Below are positions 24,449 through 32,585 of a stretch of 37,863 bases of DNA, in pieces (position 1 is the first letter of the stretch; each line of letters begins with the position of its first letter). A program made the translations under genes and the position numbers. The notes under the pieces were generated by a model. The model saw nothing but the letters and a program-made list of their open reading frames with translations, was not told the origin of the DNA and did no database searches. This DNA comes from Dehalococcoidia bacterium (GTDB lineage: Bacteria; Chloroflexota; Dehalococcoidia; Dehalococcoidales; Fen-1064), in NCBI GenBank assembly GCA_030691775.1, contig JAUYDN010000240.1, positions 1-37,863 on the forward strand. Direction: 5' to 3'.

Positions 24449-24817
24449 TTAAAGCACCTCCGGCGCCAGCGAAAGAATCTTGGTGAACAGCTTATCGCGC
24501 AGTTCCCTGGCAACCGGTCCGAAGATGCGGGTACCCTTGGGGTTGTTTTTTTCTGTCAGAATCACAGCGGCGTTGTCATCGAACCGGATGTAAGTACCAT
24601 CGGGGCGCCGTTTCGGTTTTTTAGTGCGGATAACTACGGCGCGGACCACATCGCCCTCTTTCACCGAGCCACCCGGGATGGCTTTCTTGACTGCCGCCAC
24701 GATGACATCTCCCACGTGGGCGTAACGGCGTCCACTGCCGCCGAGGACGTTGATGCACATTATCTGTCTCGCCCCGGTATTATCAGCCACTTTCAGCCTG
24801 GTGTAAATCTGAATCAC
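24449..24817 (-). CDS. rplN: 50S ribosomal protein L14 (uL14)
   Basis: 122 residues, the standard length, with VADNTGARQIMCINVLGG and RIFGPVARELR. It forms part of the intersubunit bridge. The start is GTG at 24817. A 74-base spacer to rpsQ is filled with heptad repeats. Confidence 0.97.
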   Translation of the reverse strand: MIQIYTRLKVADNTGARQIMCINVLGGSGRRYAHVGDVIVAAVKKAIPGGSVKEGDVVRAVVIRTKKPKRRPDGTYIRFDDNAAVILTEKNNPKGTRIFGPVARELRDKLFTKILSLAPEVL

Positions 24818-24835
24818 GTTAATCCACCCTAATTA

Positions 24836-24891
24836 CAGTTATCAGTTATTAGTTATTAGACATTAGACATTGGATATTAATATTGTTATTG
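24836..24891. repeat. Heptad repeat block between rpsQ and rplN
   Basis: Eight units in register: CAGTTAT, CAGTTAT, TAGTTAT, TAGACAT, TAGACAT, TGGATAT, TAATATT, GTTATTG. This is the clearest copy-after-copy example and occupies nearly the whole spacer. Confidence 0.78.
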
Positions 24892-25242
24892 TTATTTGTC
24901 TTCTACCGGTGCCGCGGCTACCGGTTCGACCTCCACCTTCGGTTCTGCTTTAATCAATTTGGGTTCGATTTCTTCCGGTTTGACTTCAATTGCGGCCGCC
25001 TTCACCAGGATTTCACTCACGCGCCAGCGTTTCTCCCGGGAAAGCGGACGTGTCTCCACGATGCGTACCCTATCCCCGATGGCACACTCGTTCTTTTCGT
25101 CGTGCGCCTTGTATTTCACAACGTTCCGGATAGTCTTCTTATAAACGGAGTGGTGGCGGTACGCTTCAACCCGGACAACCACAGTTTTGTGCATTTTATT
25201 ACTCAGCACCTGCCCCACCTTGGTCTTTTTCATCGCTGGCAT
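24892..25242 (-). CDS. rpsQ: 30S ribosomal protein S17 (uS17) with C-terminal extension
   Basis: 116 residues against the usual 80-90. GQVLSNKMHKTVVVRVE and CAIGDRVRIVETRPLSREKRW are canonical. The last 30 or so residues are an acidic Glu/Pro/Ala/Lys tail without homology that I recognise. It binds the 5' domain of 16S rRNA. Confidence 0.96.
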   Translation of the reverse strand: MPAMKKTKVGQVLSNKMHKTVVVRVEAYRHHSVYKKTIRNVVKYKAHDEKNECAIGDRVRIVETRPLSREKRWRVSEILVKAAAIEVKPEEIEPKLIKAEPKVEVEPVAAAPVEDK

Positions 25243-25257
25243 AGATATCTCCCCTTC

Positions 25258-25467
25258 TTACGCCGATTGCTCCTGGCTTTCCAGCGCTCTCTCCCTCAAT
25301 ATCGTTTGTATCATGGCAATCTGTCTTCTGACACGCGGAATCTCGCGGTGATTCACCAACTGCCGGGTGTTGACTTTGAGATGCAGGTCGAACAACTGCT
25401 GGTAAGTCACCTGGAGATGTTTGGTAACTTCATCCGTGCTCAATGCACGTAGTTCATTAGCTTTCAA
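25258..25467 (-). CDS. rpmC: 50S ribosomal protein L29 (uL29)
   Basis: 69 residues, alpha-helical: ELRALSTDEVTKHLQ and NTRQLVNHREIPRVRRQIAM. The start is a TTG at 25467, which overlaps the rplP stop by 11 bases; AAGGAG lies 10 bases upstream. It lies near the peptide tunnel exit. Confidence 0.95.
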   Translation of the reverse strand: MKANELRALSTDEVTKHLQVTYQQLFDLHLKVNTRQLVNHREIPRVRRQIAMIQTILRERALESQEQSA

Positions 25468-25915
25468 CGGTCGCTAGCTCCTTGCTTTTTGCTGTCCCGA
25501 AGAGGGAAGCTTTACGGATGACAAACCTGGTGGGCACAGGCAATTTGTTGGAGGCAAGCCGCATGGCTTCCTTTGCCAATGCCTCGTCTACACCACCCAT
25601 CTCGAACATAATCCGGCCGCGCTTGACCACGGCAACCCAGTGGTCGGGTGCGCCTTTACCGGAGCCCATACGGGTTTCTGCCGGTTTCTTGGTCACGGAC
25701 CTGTCCGGGAAAACGCGTATCCAGACCTTACCGCCACGGCGGATATGATGGGTGATGGCGCGTCGTGCCGCCTCAATCTGGCGGGCGGTCAGCCACACAG
25801 ACTCCAATGCCTGCAATCCGTAGTCCCCAAACGCCACGGTATCGCCGGAATGCGCGGCACCCTTACGCCGTCCCTTATGAAATTTCCTGAATTTAACACG
25901 TTTAGGTTGTAGCAT
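25457..25915 (-). CDS. rplP: 50S ribosomal protein L16 (uL16)
   Basis: 152 residues; MLQPKRVKFRKFHKGRRKG is the invariant opening, and RMGSGKGAPDHWVAVVKRG the central signature. It organises the A site of the large subunit. Slightly longer than usual at the C-terminus. It overlaps rpsC by 14 bases. Confidence 0.97.
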   Translation of the reverse strand: MLQPKRVKFRKFHKGRRKGAAHSGDTVAFGDYGLQALESVWLTARQIEAARRAITHHIRRGGKVWIRVFPDRSVTKKPAETRMGSGKGAPDHWVAVVKRGRIMFEMGGVDEALAKEAMRLASNKLPVPTRFVIRKASLFGTAKSKELATVES

Positions 25916-27083
25916 TGCCTTCTCCCTGCTTCGCTGCAGTTTCAGCTGTTGCCACCGGTTTTTCTGCGGTCTCCTCCGCCTTTGGTTTAGCCGCTGCCGG
26001 GCGGGTTACTCTGCGCGCGGGTGCTTTTGGTTTTTCCTCACCGGTTCCTTCAGCCGTAGCTTCACCGGCAGGTTTAGCGCGGGTCACCCGGTGTGCGGGT
26101 GCTTTTGGTTTCTCTTCCGCCGCGTGTGCCGGAGCCGTTTCGCTTGCCTTCGGAGCTTCTACCGTCGTCCGTGGACGCGGTGCTCTCCTTACCGGCTTTG
26201 GTTTTTCTTCTGCCGCAAGTGCCGTAGCCGTTTCGCCTGCCTTCGGAGCTTCTACCGTCGTCCGTGGACGCGGTGCTCTCCTTACCGGCTCTGGTTTTTC
26301 TTGTGCGGCTGGTGCGGCGACAGGCTGTTCTCCCACCGGCTTTGCTTCCACTGGTGGGGTTTCCGTAACCGCGATTGCTACTGCAGGGGCGGCTGTTTCC
26401 GCGGCAGGAGTGGATATTGCCTGTGGTGCCGGGGTAGCCGTTTCTACCTCTTCCTTCTCCGGCAGAATGTCACCTTTGTAAACCCAGACTTTCACGCCGA
26501 TGCGTCCCATAACGGTGCGTGCTTCTGTAAACCCGTAATCGATATCGGCGCGGATGGTATGCAGTGGCACACGCCCTTCGTGCATAATAACGCGGCGGGC
26601 GATTTCCGCCCCATCGAGGCGGCCGGCACAGCGGATTCTCATCCCCTTGGCGCCTGCCTGGATGGTGCGTTGCATCGATTGTTTCATCGCGCGGCGGTAG
26701 GCAACACGGCGTTCCATCTGGTCCGCCACCGAGCGGGCTACCAGAAAAGCATCTAGCTCCGGTTGCTGGATTTCCCTTATGTTAAGTTGAATTCGCTTGC
26801 CGATAAGCTTTTCCAGTTTAGAGCGCATTTCATCAACCCGCTGGCCGCCACGCCCGATAAGTATGCCGGGCCGCGCGGTATGGATGGTGAGGGTAACATT
26901 ATTAGCCTGGCGGTCAATCTCTACCTGGGAAACCCCGGCTTCCGGATACATCGACCGGAGAGTCTTGCGGATTTTCAGGTCCTCCTGGAGATAGGCGACA
27001 AAATGTTTATCCGCATACCACTTGGCGTCCCACGGCTTGATGATGCCAACCCTGAAACCAACGGGGTGAACCTTATGTCCCAT
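25902..27083 (-). CDS. rpsC: 30S ribosomal protein S3 (uS3) with long repetitive C-terminal tail
   Basis: Residues 1-210 form a normal S3: MGHKVHPVGFRVGI, a KH domain with LIGRGG near 76-81, and GRIGVKVWVYKGDILPE. Residues 211-393 are an Ala/Pro/Lys/Glu/Arg-rich tail, against a family total of about 210-240. It contains a near-exact 31-residue (93-base) duplication (26148-26160 matched at 26241-26253) with the unit RRAPRPRTTVEAPKA, then two looser EEKPKAPA-RVTR units. S3 sits at the mRNA entry channel, so the tail probably projects from the 30S head. No frameshift is seen, and rplP overlaps its 3' end by 14 bases. Confidence 0.95.
   Translation of the reverse strand: MGHKVHPVGFRVGIIKPWDAKWYADKHFVAYLQEDLKIRKTLRSMYPEAGVSQVEIDRQANNVTLTIHTARPGILIGRGGQRVDEMRSKLEKLIGKRIQLNIREIQQPELDAFLVARSVADQMERRVAYRRAMKQSMQRTIQAGAKGMRIRCAGRLDGAEIARRVIMHEGRVPLHTIRADIDYGFTEARTVMGRIGVKVWVYKGDILPEKEEVETATPAPQAISTPAAETAAPAVAIAVTETPPVEAKPVGEQPVAAPAAQEKPEPVRRAPRPRTTVEAPKAGETATALAAEEKPKPVRRAPRPRTTVEAPKASETAPAHAAEEKPKAPAHRVTRAKPAGEATAEGTGEEKPKAPARRVTRPAAAKPKAEETAEKPVATAETAAKQGEGNATT
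26117..26302 (-). repeat. Tandem 93-base coding repeat in rpsC
   Basis: Two copies, offset exactly 93 bases, share long identical runs, for example the sequence starting CTTCGGAGCTTCTACCGTCG at 26148 and at 26241. Both stay in frame and encode the 31-residue tail unit. Boundaries are approximate. Confidence 0.8.
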
Positions 27084-27421
27084 TAAGCCTCCTGCTCACC
27101 GACGATGACGGTAATATGACTGGAACGTCTGTGTATGCTGCTGGCACGGCCGCGAGAGCGCGCCCGGTAGCGGCGCAGTGTGGTGGCTACGTCCGCGTGG
27201 ATTTTCACCACCTTCAGATTATCCAGGGCGATGCTATGGACCTTTTCCGCGTCTGAAGCCGCCGCTTTTACAACTTTAGCGACAATCCTGGCATGTGGCG
27301 AGGGTGTGAATTTGAGGATGGTCAACGCATCGTTCACTTTCTTGCCTCTCACCAGGTCAACGATAGCCCGCATTTTGCGTGCTGATATTCCGGTGTTTTT
27401 AGATACGGATTTTACTTCCAT
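27083..27421 (-). CDS. rplV: 50S ribosomal protein L22 (uL22)
   Basis: 112 residues with ISARKMRAIVDLVRGKKVNDA and the tunnel-loop region RYRARSRGRASSIHRRSSHI. It shares one base with rpsC (TAATG). The beta-hairpin loop lines the exit tunnel near the macrolide site. Confidence 0.97.
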   Translation of the reverse strand: MEVKSVSKNTGISARKMRAIVDLVRGKKVNDALTILKFTPSPHARIVAKVVKAAASDAEKVHSIALDNLKVVKIHADVATTLRRYRARSRGRASSIHRRSSHITVIVGEQEA

Positions 27422-27429
27422 GTATCTCC

Positions 27430-27729
27430 CTATGCGGCGGCCTCGGGTTTCTTAACCGGGGCGGCTGCCTCCTTCATGGTGTGTCCCCTGAAGGTACGGG
27501 TGGGGGCAAATTCGCCCAGGCGGTGCCCGACCATATTCTCTGTAATGTAAATAGGGACGTGGCGTCTACCATCGTGGACGCCGATTGTCAAACCGACCAT
27601 CTCCGGTAGTATCGTGCACCAGCGCGACCATGTCTTGATGACTGTTTTTTCACTGGTGCGGCTTACCGCCAGTACTTTCTTCAGTAACTTCTGGTCTACT
27701 GCCGGTCCTTTTTTTGTTGACCTTGACAT
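27430..27729 (-). CDS. rpsS: 30S ribosomal protein S19 (uS19)
   Basis: 99 residues; MSRSTKKGPAVDQKLLKKV, VGLTIGVHDGRRHVPIYITE and GEFAPTRTFRGH are canonical. A short Ala/Pro/Lys tail (PVKKPEAAA) is added. Head of the small subunit, in the rplB-rplV interval. Confidence 0.97.
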   Translation of the reverse strand: MSRSTKKGPAVDQKLLKKVLAVSRTSEKTVIKTWSRWCTILPEMVGLTIGVHDGRRHVPIYITENMVGHRLGEFAPTRTFRGHTMKEAAAPVKKPEAAA

Positions 27730-27732
27730 AGT

Positions 27733-28563
27733 TTACTTCTTCCCCCGACGCCGTATAATCAGCCTATCGGAATGCTTCTTTGCCCGGGTTTTGTGCCCGA
27801 GGGCAGGTTTACCCCACGGGGTCTTGGGTCCGGGCATCCCTATTGGAGTCTTGCCTTCACCGCCACCGTGCGGATGGTCGCGCGGGGACATCGCTGAGCC
27901 TCTGACAGCCGGACGCCAGCCCATGTTGCGCTTCCTGCCTGCCTTGCCCAGACTGATGGTGGCATGTTCCAGGTTGCCCACCTGCCCGATTGTCGCCGTG
28001 CATTCGGCGTGGACAAGGCGCATTTCCCCGGAAGGTAGACGGACGTGCACATATTCGCCTTCCTTGGCGAGTAGCTGTGCCGTATTTCCGGCACTCCTCA
28101 CCAGCTTGCCGCCCTTGCCCTTAGTCAACTCGATATTGTGTATCATCGTGCCGGTGGGAATCAGGCGCATCGGCAGGGTATTGCCGGGTCGTATCTCTGC
28201 CTGCTCCCCGGACATAATGGTGTCTTTCACACTCAAACCGATTGGCGCCAGAATATAGCGTTTTTCACCATCGGCATAAAACACGAGTGCGATACGCGCC
28301 GTCCGGTTGGGGTCGTATTCGATAGCGGCTATCTTGCCCGGGACACCAATCTTATCCCGTTTGAAATCGATTACGCGGACAAGACGCTTGGCACCGCCGC
28401 CGTGATGCCGTACCGTAATCCTACCCTGGTTATTACGGCCCGCCCGGTTCTTCTTGAAGATAAGCAGAGATTTTTCCGGTTTATTTTTCGTGATTTCATC
28501 AAAGGTATAGCCACTCTTTGCTCTCTGTCCGGGCGAAGTCGGGCGGTATATTTTTAGTGCCAT
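27733..28563 (-). CDS. rplB: 50S ribosomal protein L2 (uL2)
   Basis: 276 residues with GRNNQGRITVRHHGGGAKR and the near-invariant DHPHGGGEGKTPIGMPGPKT carrying the conserved histidine. It is needed for subunit association and peptidyl transfer. The start ATG has AAGGGGA upstream. Confidence 0.97.
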   Translation of the reverse strand: MALKIYRPTSPGQRAKSGYTFDEITKNKPEKSLLIFKKNRAGRNNQGRITVRHHGGGAKRLVRVIDFKRDKIGVPGKIAAIEYDPNRTARIALVFYADGEKRYILAPIGLSVKDTIMSGEQAEIRPGNTLPMRLIPTGTMIHNIELTKGKGGKLVRSAGNTAQLLAKEGEYVHVRLPSGEMRLVHAECTATIGQVGNLEHATISLGKAGRKRNMGWRPAVRGSAMSPRDHPHGGGEGKTPIGMPGPKTPWGKPALGHKTRAKKHSDRLIIRRRGKK

Positions 28564-28577
28564 TGAAGTCCCCTTGC

Positions 28578-28865
28578 CTACTGAACGTTCTCGAACAGGT
28601 CTATTTTGTCACCGGATTTAAGGGTGACCAACGCTTTCTTCCAGGTAGGGCTATAGACCATACGTCTGCCCACCCTTTTGCTTTTGCTGGGCATATTCAT
28701 CACATTGACGCCGGTCACGGTTACCTTGAACGCGGTCTCCACAGCGCTCTTGATTTGTGTCTTGTTGGCATCCCTGCCAACTTCAAAGGCATATTTGCCA
28801 GCCGCCTGAAGGACAGCGTTCTTCTCCGTCACCAGCAGGCGTTTTATTACTTCATGCAGTTGCAT
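28578..28865 (-). CDS. rplW: 50S ribosomal protein L23 (uL23)
   Basis: 95 residues: KRLLVTEKNAVLQAAGKYAF and VNVMNMPSKSKRVGRRM match the family. It sits at the tunnel exit, docking for trigger factor and SRP. The start overlaps rplD by 14 bases. Confidence 0.96.
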   Translation of the reverse strand: MQLHEVIKRLLVTEKNAVLQAAGKYAFEVGRDANKTQIKSAVETAFKVTVTGVNVMNMPSKSKRVGRRMVYSPTWKKALVTLKSGDKIDLFENVQ

Positions 28866-29508
28866 CGGCCTTTTCTCCAGGCATATCCTTACCCCAGAGC
28901 TCTTCTGCTTTGCGGATAGCTTCGACTTCCATCACCAGCACCTTGTGGGAAAGGATATCCAGAACATTGAGCAAGTTTGCAGGCAGGGTCTTGATACCCG
29001 GGAGATTGCGCGCCGACCTGACCACATTAGCTTCGGCAGTGGTGGTCACTACCAGCGCGGTGTCAGCTACCTGCAGGGCATCCAGGACGCCTGCCATCTG
29101 TTTTGTTTTTGGCTCGTTAAATTTCAGGGATTCCAGTATCTTCAATGCGCCGTCGGTTACCTTGGCGGAAAGTGCACATCGCACGGCGAGCTGGCGCATT
29201 TTCTTCGGCATCGCCTGGTGGTAGTCCCTGGGGTGAGGCCCGAAGACAACGCCACCGCCACGCCGGAGCGGTGATTTGATACTGCCGGCGCGGGCTTTAC
29301 CCGTGCCCTTTTGCCGGTACAGTTTACGCGTACTGCCCCTGACATTGGCGCGGGTCTTTGTACTTGCTGTTCCATGGCGCGCATTCGCCTGCTGGCGAAG
29401 TACCGCCTGGTGCACAACGCCGGCGTTGAACGGCACGGCAAACACCTTATCGCTTATCTCGATGGTCCCGGTAACTTCTCCGGCCAGATTATAGACTTGT
29501 GCCTGCAT
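28852..29508 (-). CDS. rplD: 50S ribosomal protein L4 (uL4)
   Basis: 218 residues from the ATG at 29508; upstream in-frame codons overlap rplC and are not conserved. The tunnel loop (RGSTRKLYRQKGTGKARAGS, then RRGGGVVFGPHPRDY) is canonical. L4 often represses the S10 operon; no leader element for that could be recognised here. Confidence 0.96.
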   Translation of the reverse strand: MQAQVYNLAGEVTGTIEISDKVFAVPFNAGVVHQAVLRQQANARHGTASTKTRANVRGSTRKLYRQKGTGKARAGSIKSPLRRGGGVVFGPHPRDYHQAMPKKMRQLAVRCALSAKVTDGALKILESLKFNEPKTKQMAGVLDALQVADTALVVTTTAEANVVRSARNLPGIKTLPANLLNVLDILSHKVLVMEVEAIRKAEELWGKDMPGEKADATA

Positions 29509-29512
29509 GTGA

Positions 29513-30136
29513 CTACTTCCTCTTTGTCGTCTTACTGATGATGAGCAGACCGTTCCGGACACCCGGTACGGCGCCTTTGACCAGGAGGAGGTTTTTCTCC
29601 GGGTCGGACTTGATTACTTCCAGCCGGCGCACCGTCACCCGTTCGTCGCCCATGTGTCCCGCCATACGCATACCCTTGAGCACATGACCCGGCGTGGTGG
29701 TGGAGCCGATAGCTCCGGGGGCGCGGGTCCTGTCGGACTGGCCGTGGGTCTTCTTACCGCCTTTGAAATGATGACGCTTCACGACCCCGGCAAATCCTTT
29801 TCCCTTGGAAATCCCGCAGACATTTACAACCTCGCCTGCCTGAAAGGCGCTGACATCTACCTTGTCTCCGACCTTCACAGAGGCAGGGTCGGCGACCCTG
29901 AACTCGCGGAGGTACTTGAATTTCCCCAGCTCTTTGGTATGCCCCTGTTCCGCTTTGCTGATTTTCCTGGCGTTGCCAAAACCAAGCTGGACGGCACTGT
30001 AGCCCTCTTTGCCCGTGCTCTTTACCTGTGTAATAGTGCAGGGTCCGGCCTCGATGACGGTAACAGCTTCCATCTTGCCGTTGTCCCTGAAGACCTGGGT
30101 CATGCCCACTTTTTTGCCAATAATTCCTGGAACCAT
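29513..30136 (-). CDS. rplC: 50S ribosomal protein L3 (uL3)
   Basis: 207 residues. GIIGKKVGMTQVFRDNG opens it, and KGMRMAGHMGDERVTV and LLLVKGAVPG are conserved. At the peptidyl transferase loop the sequence reads GSTTTPGH, so the glutamine methylated by PrmB in E. coli L3 is absent. I prefer the ATG at 30136 (AGGA 8 bases upstream) over the ATG at 30145, which abuts its AGG. Confidence 0.96.
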   Translation of the reverse strand: MVPGIIGKKVGMTQVFRDNGKMEAVTVIEAGPCTITQVKSTGKEGYSAVQLGFGNARKISKAEQGHTKELGKFKYLREFRVADPASVKVGDKVDVSAFQAGEVVNVCGISKGKGFAGVVKRHHFKGGKKTHGQSDRTRAPGAIGSTTTPGHVLKGMRMAGHMGDERVTVRRLEVIKSDPEKNLLLVKGAVPGVRNGLLIISKTTKRK

Positions 30137-30151
30137 CTCATTCATCCTGAT

Positions 30152-30460
30152 TTACAGTTTAATATTCAGCTCGACCCCTGACGGCAGGTTTAGTTTAGTC
30201 AACGAGTCGATGGTCTTAGAGGTGGTCTCCACAATATCGATGAGGCGTTTGTGGGTGCGCACCTCGAACTGCTCCTGCGAGTTCTTATCGATAAAGCTCG
30301 CGCGGATGACGCTGAATTTTTCGATGCGTGTGGGCAAGGGTATAGGTCCCACGACGACCGCACCCGTCTGCTCGACCGTCTCCACAATCTGTCGCGCCGA
30401 TTGGTCGACCACCTTGTGGTCGAACCCCTTGATTGTGATGCGAATCTTTTGTTTAGGCAT
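30152..30460 (-). CDS. rpsJ: 30S ribosomal protein S10 (uS10)
   Basis: 102 residues: KIRITIKGFDHKVVDQSAR and GPIPLPTRIEKFSVIRA are conserved. S10 is also NusE in antitermination. The ATG overlaps the fusA stop by 8 bases, tying the str and S10 groups into one unit without tuf. Confidence 0.97.
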   Translation of the reverse strand: MPKQKIRITIKGFDHKVVDQSARQIVETVEQTGAVVVGPIPLPTRIEKFSVIRASFIDKNSQEQFEVRTHKRLIDIVETTSKTIDSLTKLNLPSGVELNIKL

Positions 30461-32540
30461 ACTTAGCCATTCCTGCTTTCTCTATTACCTCTTTGGCCAG
30501 TGAAGCCGTGATTTCCTGGTAGCTATTGAACTCCAGGGTATGTCCTGCCCTTCCCTGCGTCTGCGACCGGAGCGTGGTAGCATAACCGAAGGTCTCCGAC
30601 AGGGGGATGAGCGCCTGGATGATACAGATTTCGCCGTGTGTCTCGATTGACTCGATGTGACTGCGGCGGCCGGTGATATCGCCGATAATATCGCCCATAA
30701 ACTCTTTGGGGGTGACCACTTCCATCTTCATAATCGGTTCGAGCAACACCGGGTTTGCTTTTTTCACCCCGTTCCTGAGGGCAATGGAGCCAGCCATCTT
30801 GAAGGCAAGCTCGGAGGAGTCCACCTCGTGGTAACTGCCATCATACACGGTTACCTTGATATCGACGAGCGGGTAGCCGGCAACGACGCCGTCAGCCAGC
30901 GCCTCGCGGACGCCCGCTTCAATGGGCGGGATAAACTGCCGGGGAATGGCGCCACCCTTGACATGTTCGATAAACTCAAAGCCTCCGCCCAGCCCCGCCG
31001 GCTCAATCGCCAGCCAGACGTGGCCATATTGCCCGTGGCCACCGCTCTGCCTGATAAACCTGCCTTCCGCCTGGACCGCGGTGGTAATGGTTTCCTTGTA
31101 AGCGACCCGCGGTCTGCCCACCTTGGCGCTGACACCGAACTCGCTGAGCAAGCGCTGGACGATGATTTCCAGGTGAAGCTCGCCCATGCCGGCAATGACA
31201 ATCTGGCCGGTTTCTTCATTGTAGGTGACTTTGAAAGTGGGGTCTTCTTCAGTGAGCTTTCTGAGGGCTTCGCCCAACTTGTCTTGGTCGACGCGGGTGC
31301 GAGGCTCGATGGCGATGGAGATGACAGGTTCCGGGAAGCGGATGGAATCGAGGAGCACCGGCTGGGTCTGACTGCACAGCGTATCGCCGGTGAAGGTGTT
31401 CTTGAGACCGAGCGTGGAAACGATACTGCCGGTATCGGCGCACTCGATCTCGTCACGCTTATTAGCACGCATCAGGAACAAACGCCCGATACGCTCACTC
31501 TTACCGCGTGTCGGGTTGAATACCTGGTCGCCGGCTCTCACCTCGCCGGAGTAGACGCGGAAGTAGACAAGCCTGCCCACGAACGGGTCGGTGACCACCT
31601 TGAACGCCAGCGCCGTAAACGGGGCATTATCTTTCGCCTCACGGATAATCGGGCTGTTGTCTTTGATATCGATGGCGCGCACGGGCGGCATATCAGAGGG
31701 TGAGGGTAAGTAATCAATCACGGCATCGAGCAGGAGACGGACACCGCGGTTGCTGAGAGCACTGCCGCAAAGCACAGGTACGGCTTTATTGGCGAGGGTA
31801 ATGCGTCGTAATGCGGCTTTAATATCCTCTGTGGCAATCTCCGTGCCTTCCAGGTAGGCGTTCAACATCTGGTCGTCAAGCTCCGCCATCTGTTCGATGA
31901 GCTTGTGGCGCTGTTCTTCTACCTTTGGTTTTTCATTTTCCGGGACGGGGATTTCCTCCACTGTCTTAGCACGGTCGCCGTCAGCGGCATAGGCGCGTCT
32001 TTCGATAAGGTCGATGATGCCCTGGAACTTGTCTTCGGCGCCGATGGGCATCTGGATGGCGAGCGGTTTAGCGTGGAGCCGGTCGACAATCATATTAAGG
32101 GTATTCTGGAAATCCGCGCCAACCCGTTCCATCTTGTTGACGAAGCAGATGCGCGGGACGTGGTAGCGGTCTGCCTGCCGCCAGACTGTCTCCGATTGTG
32201 CTTCCACACCCTGGACGGCATCGAACAGGACGACGCCGCCATCGAGCACGCGGAGACTGCGCTCTACCTCGGCGGTGAAATCCACATGCCCGGGTGTATC
32301 GATGATATTGACGCGGTGGTCGTGCCAATCGCACGAAATCGCGGCGGCGGTAATGGTGATGCCGCGCTTGCGCTCCTCTTCCATCCAGTCCATGACCGTA
32401 GTGCCTTCGTCAACCTCACCGATTTTGTAGGTGACGCCGGTATAATAGAGGATGCGCTCCGTCAACGTGGTCTTGCCCGCATCGATGTGAGCGATAATGC
32501 CAATATTCCTGACTTGTTCCAGAGGCAGATTTCTGGACAT
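30453..32540 (-). CDS. fusA: Translation elongation factor G (EF-G)
   Basis: 695 residues, five-domain translocase GTPase. G1 is AHIDAGKTT (17-25), switch I RGITI, G3 DTPGHVDF (81-88), G5 GSALSNRG. The G4 box, almost always NKxD, reads NKME (N135-E138). Domain IV has QSGGHGQYGHV, and domain V QTQGRAGHTLEF. I start at the ATG at 32540 (AGGA 8 bases upstream); the earlier in-frame codon adds 9 unconserved residues. It lies between rpsG and rpsJ. Confidence 0.97.
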   Translation of the reverse strand: MSRNLPLEQVRNIGIIAHIDAGKTTLTERILYYTGVTYKIGEVDEGTTVMDWMEEERKRGITITAAAISCDWHDHRVNIIDTPGHVDFTAEVERSLRVLDGGVVLFDAVQGVEAQSETVWRQADRYHVPRICFVNKMERVGADFQNTLNMIVDRLHAKPLAIQMPIGAEDKFQGIIDLIERRAYAADGDRAKTVEEIPVPENEKPKVEEQRHKLIEQMAELDDQMLNAYLEGTEIATEDIKAALRRITLANKAVPVLCGSALSNRGVRLLLDAVIDYLPSPSDMPPVRAIDIKDNSPIIREAKDNAPFTALAFKVVTDPFVGRLVYFRVYSGEVRAGDQVFNPTRGKSERIGRLFLMRANKRDEIECADTGSIVSTLGLKNTFTGDTLCSQTQPVLLDSIRFPEPVISIAIEPRTRVDQDKLGEALRKLTEEDPTFKVTYNEETGQIVIAGMGELHLEIIVQRLLSEFGVSAKVGRPRVAYKETITTAVQAEGRFIRQSGGHGQYGHVWLAIEPAGLGGGFEFIEHVKGGAIPRQFIPPIEAGVREALADGVVAGYPLVDIKVTVYDGSYHEVDSSELAFKMAGSIALRNGVKKANPVLLEPIMKMEVVTPKEFMGDIIGDITGRRSHIESIETHGEICIIQALIPLSETFGYATTLRSQTQGRAGHTLEFNSYQEITASLAKEVIEKAGMAKYA

Positions 32541-32585
32541 AGTTTTATCCTTCAGACTGATAACCAAGTAAACTGAGACCTCCCC

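Noticed and set aside
24836..24891. CRISPR array
   Set aside because: The units are only 7 bases long and contiguous, with no spacers; no cas genes are in the window.
25915..26756. Long open frames antisense to the rpsC tail
   Set aside because: They mirror the Ala/Pro-rich repeats, giving Phe/Ser/Ala/Cys-rich low-complexity products.
30440..30470. A tuf gene expected between fusA and rpsJ
   Set aside because: fusA and rpsJ overlap by 8 bases, so tuf is absent here and must be elsewhere.
30657..31703. 348-codon open frame antisense to fusA
   Set aside because: It lies wholly inside EF-G on the opposite strand, has no domain-like motifs or ribosome site, and is explained by codon bias of fusA.
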